A DNA stretch of 40,864 nucleotides from Mycobacterium sp. (GTDB taxonomy: Bacteria > Actinomycetota > Actinomycetes > Mycobacteriales > Mycobacteriaceae), in the NCBI GenBank assembly GCA_023264765.1, contig JAHFVC010000013.1:1-40864 (forward strand), written 5' to 3'. The notes beneath the pieces are model-generated. The model worked only from the letters and a program-made list of their open reading frames with translations, did no database searches and was not told the DNA's origin. Each line of letters starts with the position of its first letter. Within the stretch, counting starts at the first letter, position 1. Below, one piece after another: positions 25,938 through 36,052 of the stretch. A program made the position numbers and the translations under genes.

Positions 25938-27006
25938 ATCGGCCGGCGAACCCGCGCAGCGGCAGGTCTGCACTGGTGAGTAGGCCGGGCGGCGCCGCGA
26001 CGACGGACCGGATCGCATGCAGCGCCGGCATCCCGGTGACTGTCATACCGATCGAGGCGAAGTTGTCCGGATTCGACAGATCGACGCCGGGTTTCGGGAA
26101 GATCATGTGCTTGTTGTACACGCACGGGTCGCCCTTGATCTGAGTGATGTAGCAGCCCTTGATATCCCAGCTCGGATCGGTGTGCGGAGTCATCTGCCAT
26201 TCGAGGTGGGTCTCGACTCTCGGCACCCCGTCGACCATGCCCTGGTACTTGATGTAATTGCCACCCAGCGAACCCTTCGGCAGCACGTACCACCCAAGGT
26301 CGACGTCCTTGGTGCATGCGCCGAGTTCGTAACTGAACTTCACCTCGTCGAGCTCGAGGCCGAAGCAATCGGCCATCAGCAGGACACTGTCGGCAAAGAC
26401 CTCGGTGTACTTGCGCAGCTTACCGGGAATCGACGGATCATCAACGGGCAGGCCGTAACCCACCTCAATCCAGGTGTCCTTGCTGTGGTGGCACGACACG
26501 TCGACGGATTCGATGGTCGTGACGTTCTCGATCTCGGCCACGTCCGCCGAACACACCACACCGAGAATCTGATTGACGCCGGGGTTCATGCCGGTTCCGT
26601 AGAACGTCGAGCCACCCTTCTCACACGCCGCGGCGAGTACCTGGCTGACCGGGCGGCCTGACGGATGCGGGTGGTTGGTGTCCCGGTGCCAGCCGGTGAT
26701 CCAGTCGGCGGTGGTGACGATGTCGATGCCCGCCTCCAGTACCTTGACGTAGAGGTCCTCATCGGGGAACACCCCGTGGAAGGTCAGCACATCGGGCTTG
26801 GCCGCGATGATCTCGTCGATCGTGCCCGTTGCGATCACGCCGTTCGGGGTGGCCCCCGCCAATTCACCGGAGTCCCGGCCGATCTTCTCCGGTGAGTAGC
26901 AATGCACCCCAACGAGTTCCAGTTCGGACTGTGCGGCATATCGCTTGATCATCTCGGAGCCGACGTTGCCGGTGGCAACCTGGAATACGCGGATCGGTGA
27001 ACTCAT
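25930..27006 (-). CDS. DapB-like NAD(P)-dependent oxidoreductase
   Basis: The 358-residue protein is of the type often annotated 'dihydrodipicolinate reductase' or diaminopentanoate dehydrogenase-like in mycobacteria. The N-terminal Rossmann motif is VFQVATGNVGSEMI (residues 7-20) and the central region includes GTGMNPGVNQI. It is much longer than true DapB (about 245 residues) and lies away from lysine genes, so a lysine role is unlikely. The ATG at 27006 is 7 bases after the Rieske stop, making a two-gene operon; it could reduce or dehydrogenate the oxygenase product. The exact reaction is unknown. Confidence 0.8.
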   Translation of the reverse strand: MSSPIRVFQVATGNVGSEMIKRYAAQSELELVGVHCYSPEKIGRDSGELAGATPNGVIATGTIDEIIAAKPDVLTFHGVFPDEDLYVKVLEAGIDIVTTADWITGWHRDTNHPHPSGRPVSQVLAAACEKGGSTFYGTGMNPGVNQILGVVCSADVAEIENVTTIESVDVSCHHSKDTWIEVGYGLPVDDPSIPGKLRKYTEVFADSVLLMADCFGLELDEVKFSYELGACTKDVDLGWYVLPKGSLGGNYIKYQGMVDGVPRVETHLEWQMTPHTDPSWDIKGCYITQIKGDPCVYNKHMIFPKPGVDLSNPDNFASIGMTVTGMPALHAIRSVVAAPPGLLTSADLPLRGFAGRFR

Positions 27007-27013
27007 CTGACTG

Positions 27014-28033
27014 TCAGCCCTTCTGCTGCGCAAGGTCCGCGGCGCTTCCGCCACGGCCGTCGGGATAGAACTGCAAGGCCCACTTGCGGATCGCCGTGAA
27101 GCCCTCGTATTCGGAGGTCGACAGCGCGGGTGGATCCGAATAGCGCTGGTGGCTCCAGATGTGGATGTCCTGGGCGAACTGGCGGATGATCTCCTCGCCG
27201 AACGCCACCGCCCGATCCTCGGCGCGCGGCGAATCCTTACCGGGCACCCGGCCGATGTAGGCCATGAACCGCACATCGGACGTGCGGTCGTCGACCGGTG
27301 TGATGGCCGAGATGGTGCGATTGTCGACCATGCCCCAACTCTTCGTCACGGCGATGCCCAATCCCCCGTTGACCGCCTCGACGCCGCTCTTCACGTCGTC
27401 GATGGACTGCTGATCGTCACCCTCGAAGGTGATGGTGAAATCCACGTACGACGTGGGTTCGGCGAAGTCGTGCCGGGTGAAGACAGGCACGATCGGCGTC
27501 TTGTGCACGTACTTGAAGTGGGCGAAATCGACGCCGTTCTCCAGGACGTACTGCGGGTGCAGTTCCAGCGCTTCGCGGTGCAGCCGCTGCTGCGGCCAGT
27601 AGTCGGTGATGCTGCTGCCGTCCCCGAAGCCGGCGAAGACGTCCGGCACGTCGAAGAACGGCTCGCGTCCTTCGATGTCGTGCCAGATGTAGATCGACTG
27701 GTTGAGTTCGGCGACCGGGTAGATGCGCATCCGGCGACCACGGTTGGGCCGGGGCTCATAGGGGATGCAGACGTTGCGCCCCTCGGCATTCCATTGCCAT
27801 CCGTGGAAGGGGCACTGGATGACCTCGCCGACGACATGCCCGCCGAAACCGAGGTGGGCGCCGAGGTGCTCGCAGTAGGCGTTCATAACGGTGACCTGAC
27901 CGGATTCGGCCCGCCACGCGACCATTTCGGTGTCGAAGTACTTCATGGCGTGCACATCGCCGACGCCGATCTGATCCGACCAGGCGACCTGGAACCAGCC
28001 CGTCGGCTTCATGGACAGTGGCGGTTTTGCCAT
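27014..28033 (-). CDS. Rieske non-heme iron oxygenase, KshA/DAF-36-like
   Basis: The 339-residue terminal oxygenase has a Rieske [2Fe-2S] site Cys54-x-His56 ... Cys74-x2-His77 (YCEHLGAH, QCPFHGWQW). The mononuclear iron site is Asp169, His172 and His177 in ENGVDFAHFKYVH. Length and motifs resemble steroid-type oxygenases such as KshA or cholesterol 7-desaturase-like proteins, so a sterol or polycyclic substrate is plausible. No reductase or ferredoxin is encoded nearby, so electrons must come from elsewhere. The ATG at 28033 is used; upstream frame overlaps the divergent TetR gene. Confidence 0.88.
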   Translation of the reverse strand: MAKPPLSMKPTGWFQVAWSDQIGVGDVHAMKYFDTEMVAWRAESGQVTVMNAYCEHLGAHLGFGGHVVGEVIQCPFHGWQWNAEGRNVCIPYEPRPNRGRRMRIYPVAELNQSIYIWHDIEGREPFFDVPDVFAGFGDGSSITDYWPQQRLHREALELHPQYVLENGVDFAHFKYVHKTPIVPVFTRHDFAEPTSYVDFTITFEGDDQQSIDDVKSGVEAVNGGLGIAVTKSWGMVDNRTISAITPVDDRTSDVRFMAYIGRVPGKDSPRAEDRAVAFGEEIIRQFAQDIHIWSHQRYSDPPALSTSEYEGFTAIRKWALQFYPDGRGGSAADLAQQKG

Positions 28034-28090
28034 GGTCCCAACAATCACAGAGGGTTCTATCAAAGTCAATACTCGCGTAGCATTCCCGTG

Positions 28091-28714
28091 ATGACCGAAG
28101 CTGCCGAACGCCGCACCAACCGGCGAGGCCAGGCTTCTCGCGAGAGCATGCTGGATGCTGCGCTGCAGGCCTTGGCATCCGGCGAACCGGGTTCGGTGTC
28201 GGGCAACCGGATCGCCAAGGATGCCGGCGCCACCTGGGGCACGGTCAAGTACCAGTTCGGCGACATCGACGGCCTGTGGGCCGCGGTGCTGCGGTTCACC
28301 GCGGAACGACGCGGCGAACTGCCTTCCCGGGCCGCGCCGCACGGCCCGCTGGCCGGGCGTGTCTCGGCCATCCTCGACATCATGTACGACGGCCTGACCG
28401 CGACAGATTCCCGCGCCATCGAGAACCTGCGCGCGGCACTGCCCCGGGACCGGGCCGAGCTCGAGCGGCTGTTCCCGCAGACCGCCGCGGAGCTGGCGTC
28501 CTGGCAGCTGACCTGGATCGAAGCCTGCCAGAAGGCGTTTGCCGATCTCGATGTGGACCCCGCCCGAGTCCGCGAGGTCGCGTTGTTCATTCCCGGAGCC
28601 ATGCGCGGCATCACCTCGGAACGGCAACTCGGCAGCTACATCGACCTCGACGAGGCCCGCCGCGGCCTGTCCAACGCGATCGTGGCCTATCTGGAAGCCT
28701 CCCAAGCGAACTAG
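28091..28714 (+). CDS. TetR family regulator divergent from Rieske oxygenase
   Basis: The 207-residue TetR has helix-turn-helix SGNRIAKDAGATWGTVKYQFGDIDGLW at about residues 40-66. It is divergent from the Rieske/DapB-like operon with 57 bases between, which makes that operon the likely target, with induction by its substrate. The intergenic stretch contains TTGACT on the minus strand as a possible -35 for the oxygenase but no clear palindrome. Its stop codon overlaps the DosR box of the next gene by one base. Confidence 0.86.
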   Translation: MTEAAERRTNRRGQASRESMLDAALQALASGEPGSVSGNRIAKDAGATWGTVKYQFGDIDGLWAAVLRFTAERRGELPSRAAPHGPLAGRVSAILDIMYDGLTATDSRAIENLRAALPRDRAELERLFPQTAAELASWQLTWIEACQKAFADLDVDPARVREVALFIPGAMRGITSERQLGSYIDLDEARRGLSNAIVAYLEASQAN

Positions 28715-28728
28715 GGACTTCTGGCCCT
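28714..28728 (+). promoter_or_regulatory. DosR box upstream of Acg-like nitroreductase
   Basis: GGGACTTCTGGCCCT matches all 12 defined bases of the DosR motif GGGACTTNNGNCCCT and lies 34 bases before the nitroreductase start. It shares one base with the stop of the upstream TetR gene. A DosR-type regulator is encoded 1 kb downstream on the same strand, so direct activation under hypoxia or nitric oxide is a strong prediction. Confidence 0.85.
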
Positions 28729-28762
28729 GCTGTACCGTCCGGCATCAGAGCAGGATCGAAGC

Positions 28763-29737
28763 ATGCCGACGACACTGCTTCCCGTCACCGTCATCGAGGC
28801 CGCCGTGCACCTCGCGTGCCGCGCCCCGTCCTATCACAACAGTCAGCCGTGGCGGTGGGTGATCCGGTCCGGCACCGTGTCGCTGTTCCTCGACCCCGAC
28901 CACCTCGTCGCCTCCGACGCCGGCGCCCGCCAGGGCCTGCTCAGCTGCGGGGCCGCGCTGGATCACTTCCGGGTGGCGATGGCGGCCGCGGGCTACGCCA
29001 CCGACGTCACGCGCTATCCCTCCGACAACGACCATCACATCGCGGACATCAGCCTGAGCAGTCTGGCCGAGGTGACTCTCGGGCAGGGTCGGCGCGCCGA
29101 CGCCATCCTGGCCCGGCGCACCGACCGGTTGCCGTTCGCAGCACCTCCGGGGTGGGACACCTTCGAACGGCTGGCACGCATCGGCATCAACCCGGCCGGG
29201 TGCACACTCGACGTGATCGACCCGACCGATCGGGAGGCCCTGGCCGACGCCTCCCATCTGACCGACGCCATGCGCCTCTACGATTCCGAATACCACCATG
29301 AAATCACTTGGTGGACTTCACCATATGAGGTGAATGACGGAATTCCCCACACCGCTCTGGTCTCGGCACAGGAGGCCGACCGCGTCGACGTCGGCCGTAC
29401 CTTCCCCATCACCAGCCACCGGGAACGCCGGCTCGACGTCGGTGACGATCAAGCGCGCCTGCTCGTCATCTCCGCCGCCGAGGACACCCGCGAGGGAATC
29501 CTCGCCGCAGGGGAAGCGCTGTCCTCGGTGCTGCTGGACGCGACCGTGGCCGGCATGTCGTCATGCACGCTGAGCCACCTGACCGAGGTCCCCGCCAGCC
29601 GGGACATCGTCGGCGCGCTGGTGCACCGGACCTCGCCACAGGTGGTCGTGCGGATCGGCATCGCGCCGGCGCTGGAAGAGGTACCGCCACCCACGCCGCG
29701 CCGCCCGCTGCACGACGTGCTGCGGGTGGAGATCTGA
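28763..29737 (+). CDS. Acg-type nitroreductase family protein
   Basis: The 324-residue protein belongs to the Acg/Rv3131 group of flavin-type nitroreductases, a hallmark of the DosR regulon. These have a duplicated nitroreductase fold, and some members bind FMN without usual nitroreductase activity. The N-terminal [15 protein letters not shown] (20-34) and the C-terminal [24 protein letters not shown] (about 254-277) are family signatures. A DosR box lies 34 bases upstream, and dosR follows 46 bases after its stop. The probable role is in hypoxia or NO adaptation, with substrate unknown. Confidence 0.88.
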   Translation: MPTTLLPVTVIEAAVHLACRAPSYHNSQPWRWVIRSGTVSLFLDPDHLVASDAGARQGLLSCGAALDHFRVAMAAAGYATDVTRYPSDNDHHIADISLSSLAEVTLGQGRRADAILARRTDRLPFAAPPGWDTFERLARIGINPAGCTLDVIDPTDREALADASHLTDAMRLYDSEYHHEITWWTSPYEVNDGIPHTALVSAQEADRVDVGRTFPITSHRERRLDVGDDQARLLVISAAEDTREGILAAGEALSSVLLDATVAGMSSCTLSHLTEVPASRDIVGALVHRTSPQVVVRIGIAPALEEVPPPTPRRPLHDVLRVEI

Positions 29738-29738
29738 C

Positions 29739-29758
29739 CGGGGGACAATGGTCACCAA
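29739..29758 (+). promoter_or_regulatory. second, weaker DosR box upstream of dosR
   Basis: This 20-mer agrees at 15 of 20 positions with the DosR consensus TTSGGGACTWWAGTCCCSAA (GGGAC at 29742-29746, then GGTC and CCAA). It lies 25-44 bases before the dosR ATG, so it may serve autoregulation as in M. tuberculosis. Being very close to the start, it could also be a weak or chance site. Confidence 0.5.
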
Positions 29759-29783
29759 GGGTCAGCTCGCGAAAGGTGTCGCC

Positions 29784-30431
29784 ATGGTGTCGGTGTTCCT
29801 CGTCGACGACCACGAGGTGGTCCGGCGCGGACTGATCGATCTGCTCGGGTCCGACCCCGATCTCGACGTGATCGGCGAGGCGGGGTCGGTCTCCGAGGCG
29901 TTGGCCCGCATCCCCGCGCTGCGTCCCGACGTCGCCGTCCTCGACGTCCGACTGCCCGACGGCAACGGCATCGAGCTGTGCCGGGAGTTGTTGTCGCAGT
30001 TACCCGATCTGCGCTGCCTGATGCTCACCTCGTTCACCTCCGACGAGGCGATGCTCGACGCGATACTGGCCGGCGCCAGTGGCTATGTGGTGAAGGACAT
30101 CAAAGGAATGGAACTCGCCCAGGCCATCAAGGAGGTCGGGTCGGGCCGGTCGCTGCTGGACAATCGAGCGGCCGCGGCGCTGATGGCCAAGCTACGCGGC
30201 TCCGCCGAGCAGTCCGACCCGCTGTCCGGACTCACAGATCAGGAGCGGGTGCTGCTCGACCTGCTCGGCGAAGGGCTGACCAACAAGCAGATCGCAGCCC
30301 GAATGTTCCTGGCCGAGAAGACCGTGAAGAACTATGTCTCGCGGCTGTTGGCCAAGCTCGGGATGCAGCGTCGCACCCAGGCCGCCGTGTTCGTCTCGAA
30401 GCTGGAACGCCGTACCACCCGCGAACCATAG
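29784..30431 (+). CDS. dosR: DosR/DevR hypoxia response regulator
   Basis: The 215-residue NarL/LuxR-type response regulator is nearly collinear with M. tuberculosis DosR as I recall it. Conserved residues are Asp8 and Asp9, phospho-acceptor Asp54, Thr82, Lys104, and the DNA-contact residues Lys179, Lys182 and Asn183. Thr198, a reported PknH site, is kept; the other, position 205, is Ser here. The receiver domain spans 1-120 and the LuxR helix-turn-helix 148-210. The ATG at 29784 is chosen ([11 protein letters not shown]) with AAAGG upstream. It is followed 9 bases later by the sensor kinase. Confidence 0.96.
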   Translation: MVSVFLVDDHEVVRRGLIDLLGSDPDLDVIGEAGSVSEALARIPALRPDVAVLDVRLPDGNGIELCRELLSQLPDLRCLMLTSFTSDEAMLDAILAGASGYVVKDIKGMELAQAIKEVGSGRSLLDNRAAAALMAKLRGSAEQSDPLSGLTDQERVLLDLLGEGLTNKQIAARMFLAEKTVKNYVSRLLAKLGMQRRTQAAVFVSKLERRTTREP

Positions 30432-32132
<1,701 letters not shown>

Positions 32133-32143
32133 GCATCAGCGGC

Positions 32144-32719
32144 TCAGTCCCGCCGCTCCAGCACAGCCTTCAGTACGCCGCGCAACTCCCGGCCCACCGT
32201 GTCCAGCGGCTGTGTGGTGCGCTCGGCCCGGCACATGGCGACCGCCCCCTCCACCGCGGCCACGACCAGGGTCGCGGTCCCCATGGCCTGCTGTTGGCCG
32301 ACGCCGTGCGCGCGCAGCGCACCCGCGAGCAGAGACGTCCAATTCCCGAAGGCGAACACCGCCGCGTCGCGGGGTGCGGCATCGGCGAGTTCTTCGACGG
32401 CGACGGCGAGTATCGGGCAGCCGGCCCGGAAGTCGCTGTCCACCAGCGTCTGCCGCCACATCGTGACGAACGCCGTCAGTCCGTCGCATGGACCGGTGGC
32501 CGTGGCCCTGATCAGGACCTGGGCGGTCAGGTCATCGGCCCACCTGACCGCCTCGGCTGCCAGCTGCCCCTTTCCGCCGGGGAAGTAGTGATAGGTGGAA
32601 CCCAGCGGGGCGCCGGTGTGTCTGGCCAGTTCCCGCACGCTCGCGGCATTCATCCCGCGGCGGCCGATCATGTCGGCCGCACCCGCGACCATGCGCGTAC
32701 GGGCGTCGGCTTCGGACAT
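32144..32719 (-). CDS. TetR family regulator
   Basis: The 191-residue TetR has helix-turn-helix AASVRELARHTGAPLGSTYHYFPGGKGQL (residues 25-53). The STYHYFPGGK wording and Cys-bearing region GCPILAVAVEEL are typical of the LmrA/YxaF-like TetR subgroup, which often controls drug efflux or oxidoreductases. An AT-rich nested palindrome lies just upstream. It ends 11 bases from dosS in convergent orientation. No obvious structural-gene target is divergent from it, since the LysG-type gene upstream is read in the same direction. Confidence 0.85.
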   Translation of the reverse strand: MSEADARTRMVAGAADMIGRRGMNAASVRELARHTGAPLGSTYHYFPGGKGQLAAEAVRWADDLTAQVLIRATATGPCDGLTAFVTMWRQTLVDSDFRAGCPILAVAVEELADAAPRDAAVFAFGNWTSLLAGALRAHGVGQQQAMGTATLVVAAVEGAVAMCRAERTTQPLDTVGRELRGVLKAVLERRD

Positions 32720-32743
32720 CCGGGGCGACCTCCTATGACGTGT

Positions 32744-32774
32744 GTAATAACACTACTTGAGCAGTAATTATTAC
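32744..32774. promoter_or_regulatory. nested AT-rich palindrome upstream of TetR gene
   Basis: Outer arms GTAATAA (32744-32750) and TTATTAC (32768-32774) enclose inner arms TACT (32754-32757) and AGTA (32763-32766). The element lies 25-55 bases before the TetR ATG at 32719, between it and the LysG gene end. It is a good candidate for the TetR's own operator. Confidence 0.6.
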
Positions 32775-32800
32775 GGTCGTTGTAGCGATTGTTTGGCGTG

Positions 32801-33670
32801 TCAACCGCTGCGCCCGCCACTCAGTTCCGCACCCGCGCTCTGCACCGCGGCGGTCACGGTGTCGACCACCGGGCTGTCCAGCTTCCAGCACTGCCAGAAC
32901 AGCGGCACGTCGAGGTGCACATCGGCGATCCGGACGAAGTCGGGCCCGATCAACTGTTCGGGATACATCCCCCAACCCAGCCCCGACTGCACCGCGGCCC
33001 GGAACCCTTCGGCCGTCGGCACATAGTGCACCGGCCGCCTGACCTCCCGGCGGAACACCTTGCGGATCAGATTGTCCTGCAACGCATCGTCGCGGTTCCA
33101 GGCCAACGAGGGTGCCTCCGCGGCAGTCTTCGCGGTGAAGCCGTCGGAAAGGTGCCGCGTGAGGTACTCCGGGGTGGCCACCGGGATGTAGCGCATGGTG
33201 CCCAGCGCACGGACCCGGCACCCGGCCACCGCGGCGCGCTCGGTGGTCACGGCTCCCATCACCTCCCCCTCGCGCAGTAGCCGTGCCGAGTGGTCCTGAT
33301 CCTCGATCCTGATGTCGAACAAGATGTTGGGCAGTCGGCCGAAGACGCCGGTGAACCAGGTGGCCATCGAATCCGCATTCACGGCGATCGCCACCCTGAT
33401 GCGCTCGTCCGGACCGCCACCCGTCTCGGCGAGTGCCTCGGACTCCAGGAGAGCGGTCTGCGCGGCCAACCTAAGCAGCGGAATCCCAGCCGATGTTGCG
33501 CGACAAGGCTTTTCCCGGACAACCAAGACCTGGCCGACCCGCTGTTCGAGCGCCTTGATGCGCTGGCTCACCGCCGACGGTGTGACATGAAGACGGGTCG
33601 CCGCGGCATCGAAACTGCCCAGTTCGATGACGGCCGCGTACGCCGCCAGCTGCTGACCGTCCAGCCTCAT
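32801..33670 (-). CDS. lysG: LysR-type regulator LysG/ArgP
   Basis: The 289-residue LysR-family protein is very close in wording to M. tuberculosis Rv1985c (LysG). The helix-turn-helix is at about 19-38 (SFDAAATRLHVTPSAVSQRI). The effector domain has IAVNADSMATWF, RIEDQDHSARLLREG and SLAWNRDDALQDNL. LysG/ArgP proteins sense lysine, arginine or histidine and activate the basic amino acid exporter LysE, normally encoded divergently. No lysE is present here; the upstream neighbour is a secreted hydrolase on the same strand, 29 bases away. The target may therefore lie elsewhere. Confidence 0.88.
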   Translation of the reverse strand: MRLDGQQLAAYAAVIELGSFDAAATRLHVTPSAVSQRIKALEQRVGQVLVVREKPCRATSAGIPLLRLAAQTALLESEALAETGGGPDERIRVAIAVNADSMATWFTGVFGRLPNILFDIRIEDQDHSARLLREGEVMGAVTTERAAVAGCRVRALGTMRYIPVATPEYLTRHLSDGFTAKTAAEAPSLAWNRDDALQDNLIRKVFRREVRRPVHYVPTAEGFRAAVQSGLGWGMYPEQLIGPDFVRIADVHLDVPLFWQCWKLDSPVVDTVTAAVQSAGAELSGGRSG

Positions 33671-33699
33671 GCGGGCAATGCTAGTGCACGGTCGCGGTG

Positions 33700-35238
33700 C
33701 TAGACGTCAAGAGCCGCAACTGATCCGACGATCGGGTCGTAAAGCGCGACCCGCGCGATCCAGTCGAGGATGAGCTCGGAAACCTTGTCCCACGGGGTTC
33801 CCTGGACATGTTTGTTCGACGTGAATGGAAGCGCCACCGCGGTGGCCGTCCCCGCCGGCGTGGGGATGTCGACGCTGCGCCGCGGCTCCGGGTAGTACCC
33901 GTCCGAGGTGCCGGCGAACAGGTCGTTGACCCATCCCGCCGCGATCGATTTGACGGCGTCGACGTTACGTGGCGCGGAGAACCCCGCGACCACATACTCG
34001 GCGAACTGGATCACCGGATTCCCGCCGTCCATCGCGTCTATGTGGCGTCCGCCCGTCAGCATCACGCCGTTGAATCGGCCGGGTCGAGCGGCGTCCAGTT
34101 CGTCCCCGACAGCACCGAACATGTTCCACACGTAGCGCTCCGATGAGATATCCATCACCGGGCGGTCATTGACCCCTGTCAGCTTCGACAACGCGATGGG
34201 CACCGAACCGTTCATGTCGACCGAGTCCAGGAGCACGATGCCAGCCAGATCGGCGATGGCCCCGCCGTCGATCATGTCTCCGGCAGCCCCCATCACCAGA
34301 CTGCCTCCGGCGGAGTGCCCGACCAGGGTGAAGCGCCTGGGCAGAACCACCTCGCGACCCGCGGCCGCAGATGCGCTCGCCGTCAGCGCATCCCGGTCAC
34401 CGGCGAACAGATCTGCCACCGCCTGCTGCATGGGGGTGCCCGCCAGCCAGGCCCCGTCGGCGGTGAGGAAGTTCGACGTGATGGTGGGCGCCACGACAAT
34501 GCTGTGGGTGCGTTCGGCCAGCGCCGCGGCGGTATCGCTGTACATCGACCCGACCGCGCCGAACCCGTGTTGCAGATAGATCAGCCGCGTCGCCGGCTCG
34601 TCTGCGTCCGGGAAATACCAGTCGGCGGTGACGGTGCGACCGCCGGCAACCGGGATACGCAGCGTCGAGGTACGCACTGTCACGTGGGCGTCGGCCGGCA
34701 ATACCGGCGGCCCTGCGAAGAACTGGATGAGACCCATCACGACGTTGAGCACCGCCGACCCGACGGCGTTCATCAGGCTCGCGCGGCGCGGGGTCGCCGC
34801 CTTCGTCACCACGGCCTCGGCCGGCGGCGTTGCCTCGACGGCGGCCGTCGAGGTCGACCGGGTGACGGCCGGCTTCTGCCCGGCGGTGGCCGCGACGTCG
34901 GTGCGCCGCCGCTGTGCCGGTTCGGTGTCGACGCCCTCGGACTCGGTTTCGGAACGGCGTTCCCGCTTCGTCACCGGCCGGTGGACCTGCGCCGTGAGCT
35001 TCTTCTTGGCGGTGCCGGATCGGTGCTTCTCGGCGGTCTTCTCCGACGGCGTGGCCGGGGCAGGCGCCTCGGCGGCCCCCGCATCGCCGGCCGAGGACTG
35101 GTCCGGCTTCTCGCCCGCGGCGGTGGACTCCGATCCGGTGTCGGCACCGGCAGTCACTGCGCCGGTCAACAGCGCCGCGGCGACGATCGCGATCATCGCC
35201 AGTGCGGCACCCAGCCATCTCACGCACCGGTTGAGCAT
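33700..35238 (-). CDS. secreted alpha/beta hydrolase with disordered linker
   Basis: The 512-residue exported protein has a signal peptide at residues 1-32 (hydrophobic AALAMIAIVAAALLTGAVTAGA). A low-complexity, charged and Ala/Pro/Thr-rich segment spans about 33-150, followed by a hydrophobic helix near 157-180 and an alpha/beta hydrolase domain. The nucleophile Ser309 lies in TLVGHSAGGSLV and the oxyanion region is YLQHGFGAVGSMYSD. It resembles mycobacterial exported lipase/esterase-like proteins. The ATG at 35238 is chosen because ACAGGAGG lies 5 bases upstream. The long linker suggests cell-wall spanning or surface display. Confidence 0.82.
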   Translation of the reverse strand: MLNRCVRWLGAALAMIAIVAAALLTGAVTAGADTGSESTAAGEKPDQSSAGDAGAAEAPAPATPSEKTAEKHRSGTAKKKLTAQVHRPVTKRERRSETESEGVDTEPAQRRRTDVAATAGQKPAVTRSTSTAAVEATPPAEAVVTKAATPRRASLMNAVGSAVLNVVMGLIQFFAGPPVLPADAHVTVRTSTLRIPVAGGRTVTADWYFPDADEPATRLIYLQHGFGAVGSMYSDTAAALAERTHSIVVAPTITSNFLTADGAWLAGTPMQQAVADLFAGDRDALTASASAAAGREVVLPRRFTLVGHSAGGSLVMGAAGDMIDGGAIADLAGIVLLDSVDMNGSVPIALSKLTGVNDRPVMDISSERYVWNMFGAVGDELDAARPGRFNGVMLTGGRHIDAMDGGNPVIQFAEYVVAGFSAPRNVDAVKSIAAGWVNDLFAGTSDGYYPEPRRSVDIPTPAGTATAVALPFTSNKHVQGTPWDKVSELILDWIARVALYDPIVGSVAALDV

Positions 35239-35368
35239 CCGAGCCTCCTGTAGCACCGTCGACACAATTAATTAAACAAACTAGCTCAAATGACATTTAT
35301 CTGTCGAGAGGAGCCGTCCCGTCCGGAGTACCGTCTTGGTGTCACGACCAGCACGAAGGGCACTGCGA

Positions 35369-36031
35369 GTGGGCGAGCAGCCGATACGCCGCCGTCGGGG
35401 CCGCCCACCCGGCGGCGGAGCGGCAGCCGAGGAGTTGCGTGAGACGTTTCTCGACGCGGCGGAGGAACTGTTCGTCAGGCGTGGCTACCGCGCCACCACC
35501 ATCGAAGTCATCGCGCGCGAGGCCGGCTACTCGCGGGGCAGTGTCTATCGCCACTTCCCCACCCGCGAAAGCTTGGTCGAGGCGTTGATGCAGCGCACCA
35601 CACAGCGTCACATGCACGGCATCCTCGACCGACTGCCCGCCGAGGCCGAGCCGCTCGCCATCATCGTCGAGAGCCTCGTGATCGTTGCCAGCGAGCTCAA
35701 TCGGGACCCCCTGGTGCGCTCGATCTCGGATCAGACCGACGAGCGCACCGTCGCGACAATGCTGGCCAACAACGCCGAACTGCACCGCTTGGTCGAGGCG
35801 TGGATGACCACCATCATCGACACCGATGCGGGCAAGACCTTGCGCCCTGGCCTGGAGGCAAAGGACTTGGCGCTGTTCCTCATCGCCACGAGCATGAGCC
35901 TGCTGCTCGGCGTCATTCCCGGCTCCGACGATCCCGCGACGGTACGACGCTACCTCAACGTGTTCTTCGTGCCCGCCGTCGCTGCGAAGTTTCCCGCGGC
36001 GCACCCGGTGTTCATCGCCGACGAGACATGA
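35369..36031 (+). CDS. TetR family regulator divergent from secreted hydrolase
   Basis: The TetR has about 220 residues; the GTG at 35369 has GAAGGG 9 bases upstream, while a GTG at 35339 would add ten residues. The N-terminus is very basic ([10 protein letters not shown]) before the helix-turn-helix YRATTIEVIAREAGYSRGSVYRHFPTRESLV (about residues 39-69). It is divergent from the secreted hydrolase, with an AT-rich gap holding a TTAATTAA palindrome at 35267-35274, so it may control that gene. The ligand is unknown. Confidence 0.83.
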   Translation: MGEQPIRRRRGRPPGGGAAAEELRETFLDAAEELFVRRGYRATTIEVIAREAGYSRGSVYRHFPTRESLVEALMQRTTQRHMHGILDRLPAEAEPLAIIVESLVIVASELNRDPLVRSISDQTDERTVATMLANNAELHRLVEAWMTTIIDTDAGKTLRPGLEAKDLALFLIATSMSLLLGVIPGSDDPATVRRYLNVFFVPAVAAKFPAAHPVFIADET

Positions 36032-36052
36032 ACCGCCGCAATGATTGCCGCG

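Noticed and set aside
28034-28090. KstR-type sterol operator between the Rieske and TetR genes
   Set aside because: No AAC-N2-GTT-type inverted repeat is present in this gap, so steroid control by KstR is not supported.
35267-35274. TTAATTAA palindrome as a TetR operator
   Set aside because: It is only eight AT-only bases in an AT-rich promoter gap, too likely by chance to list as a site of its own.
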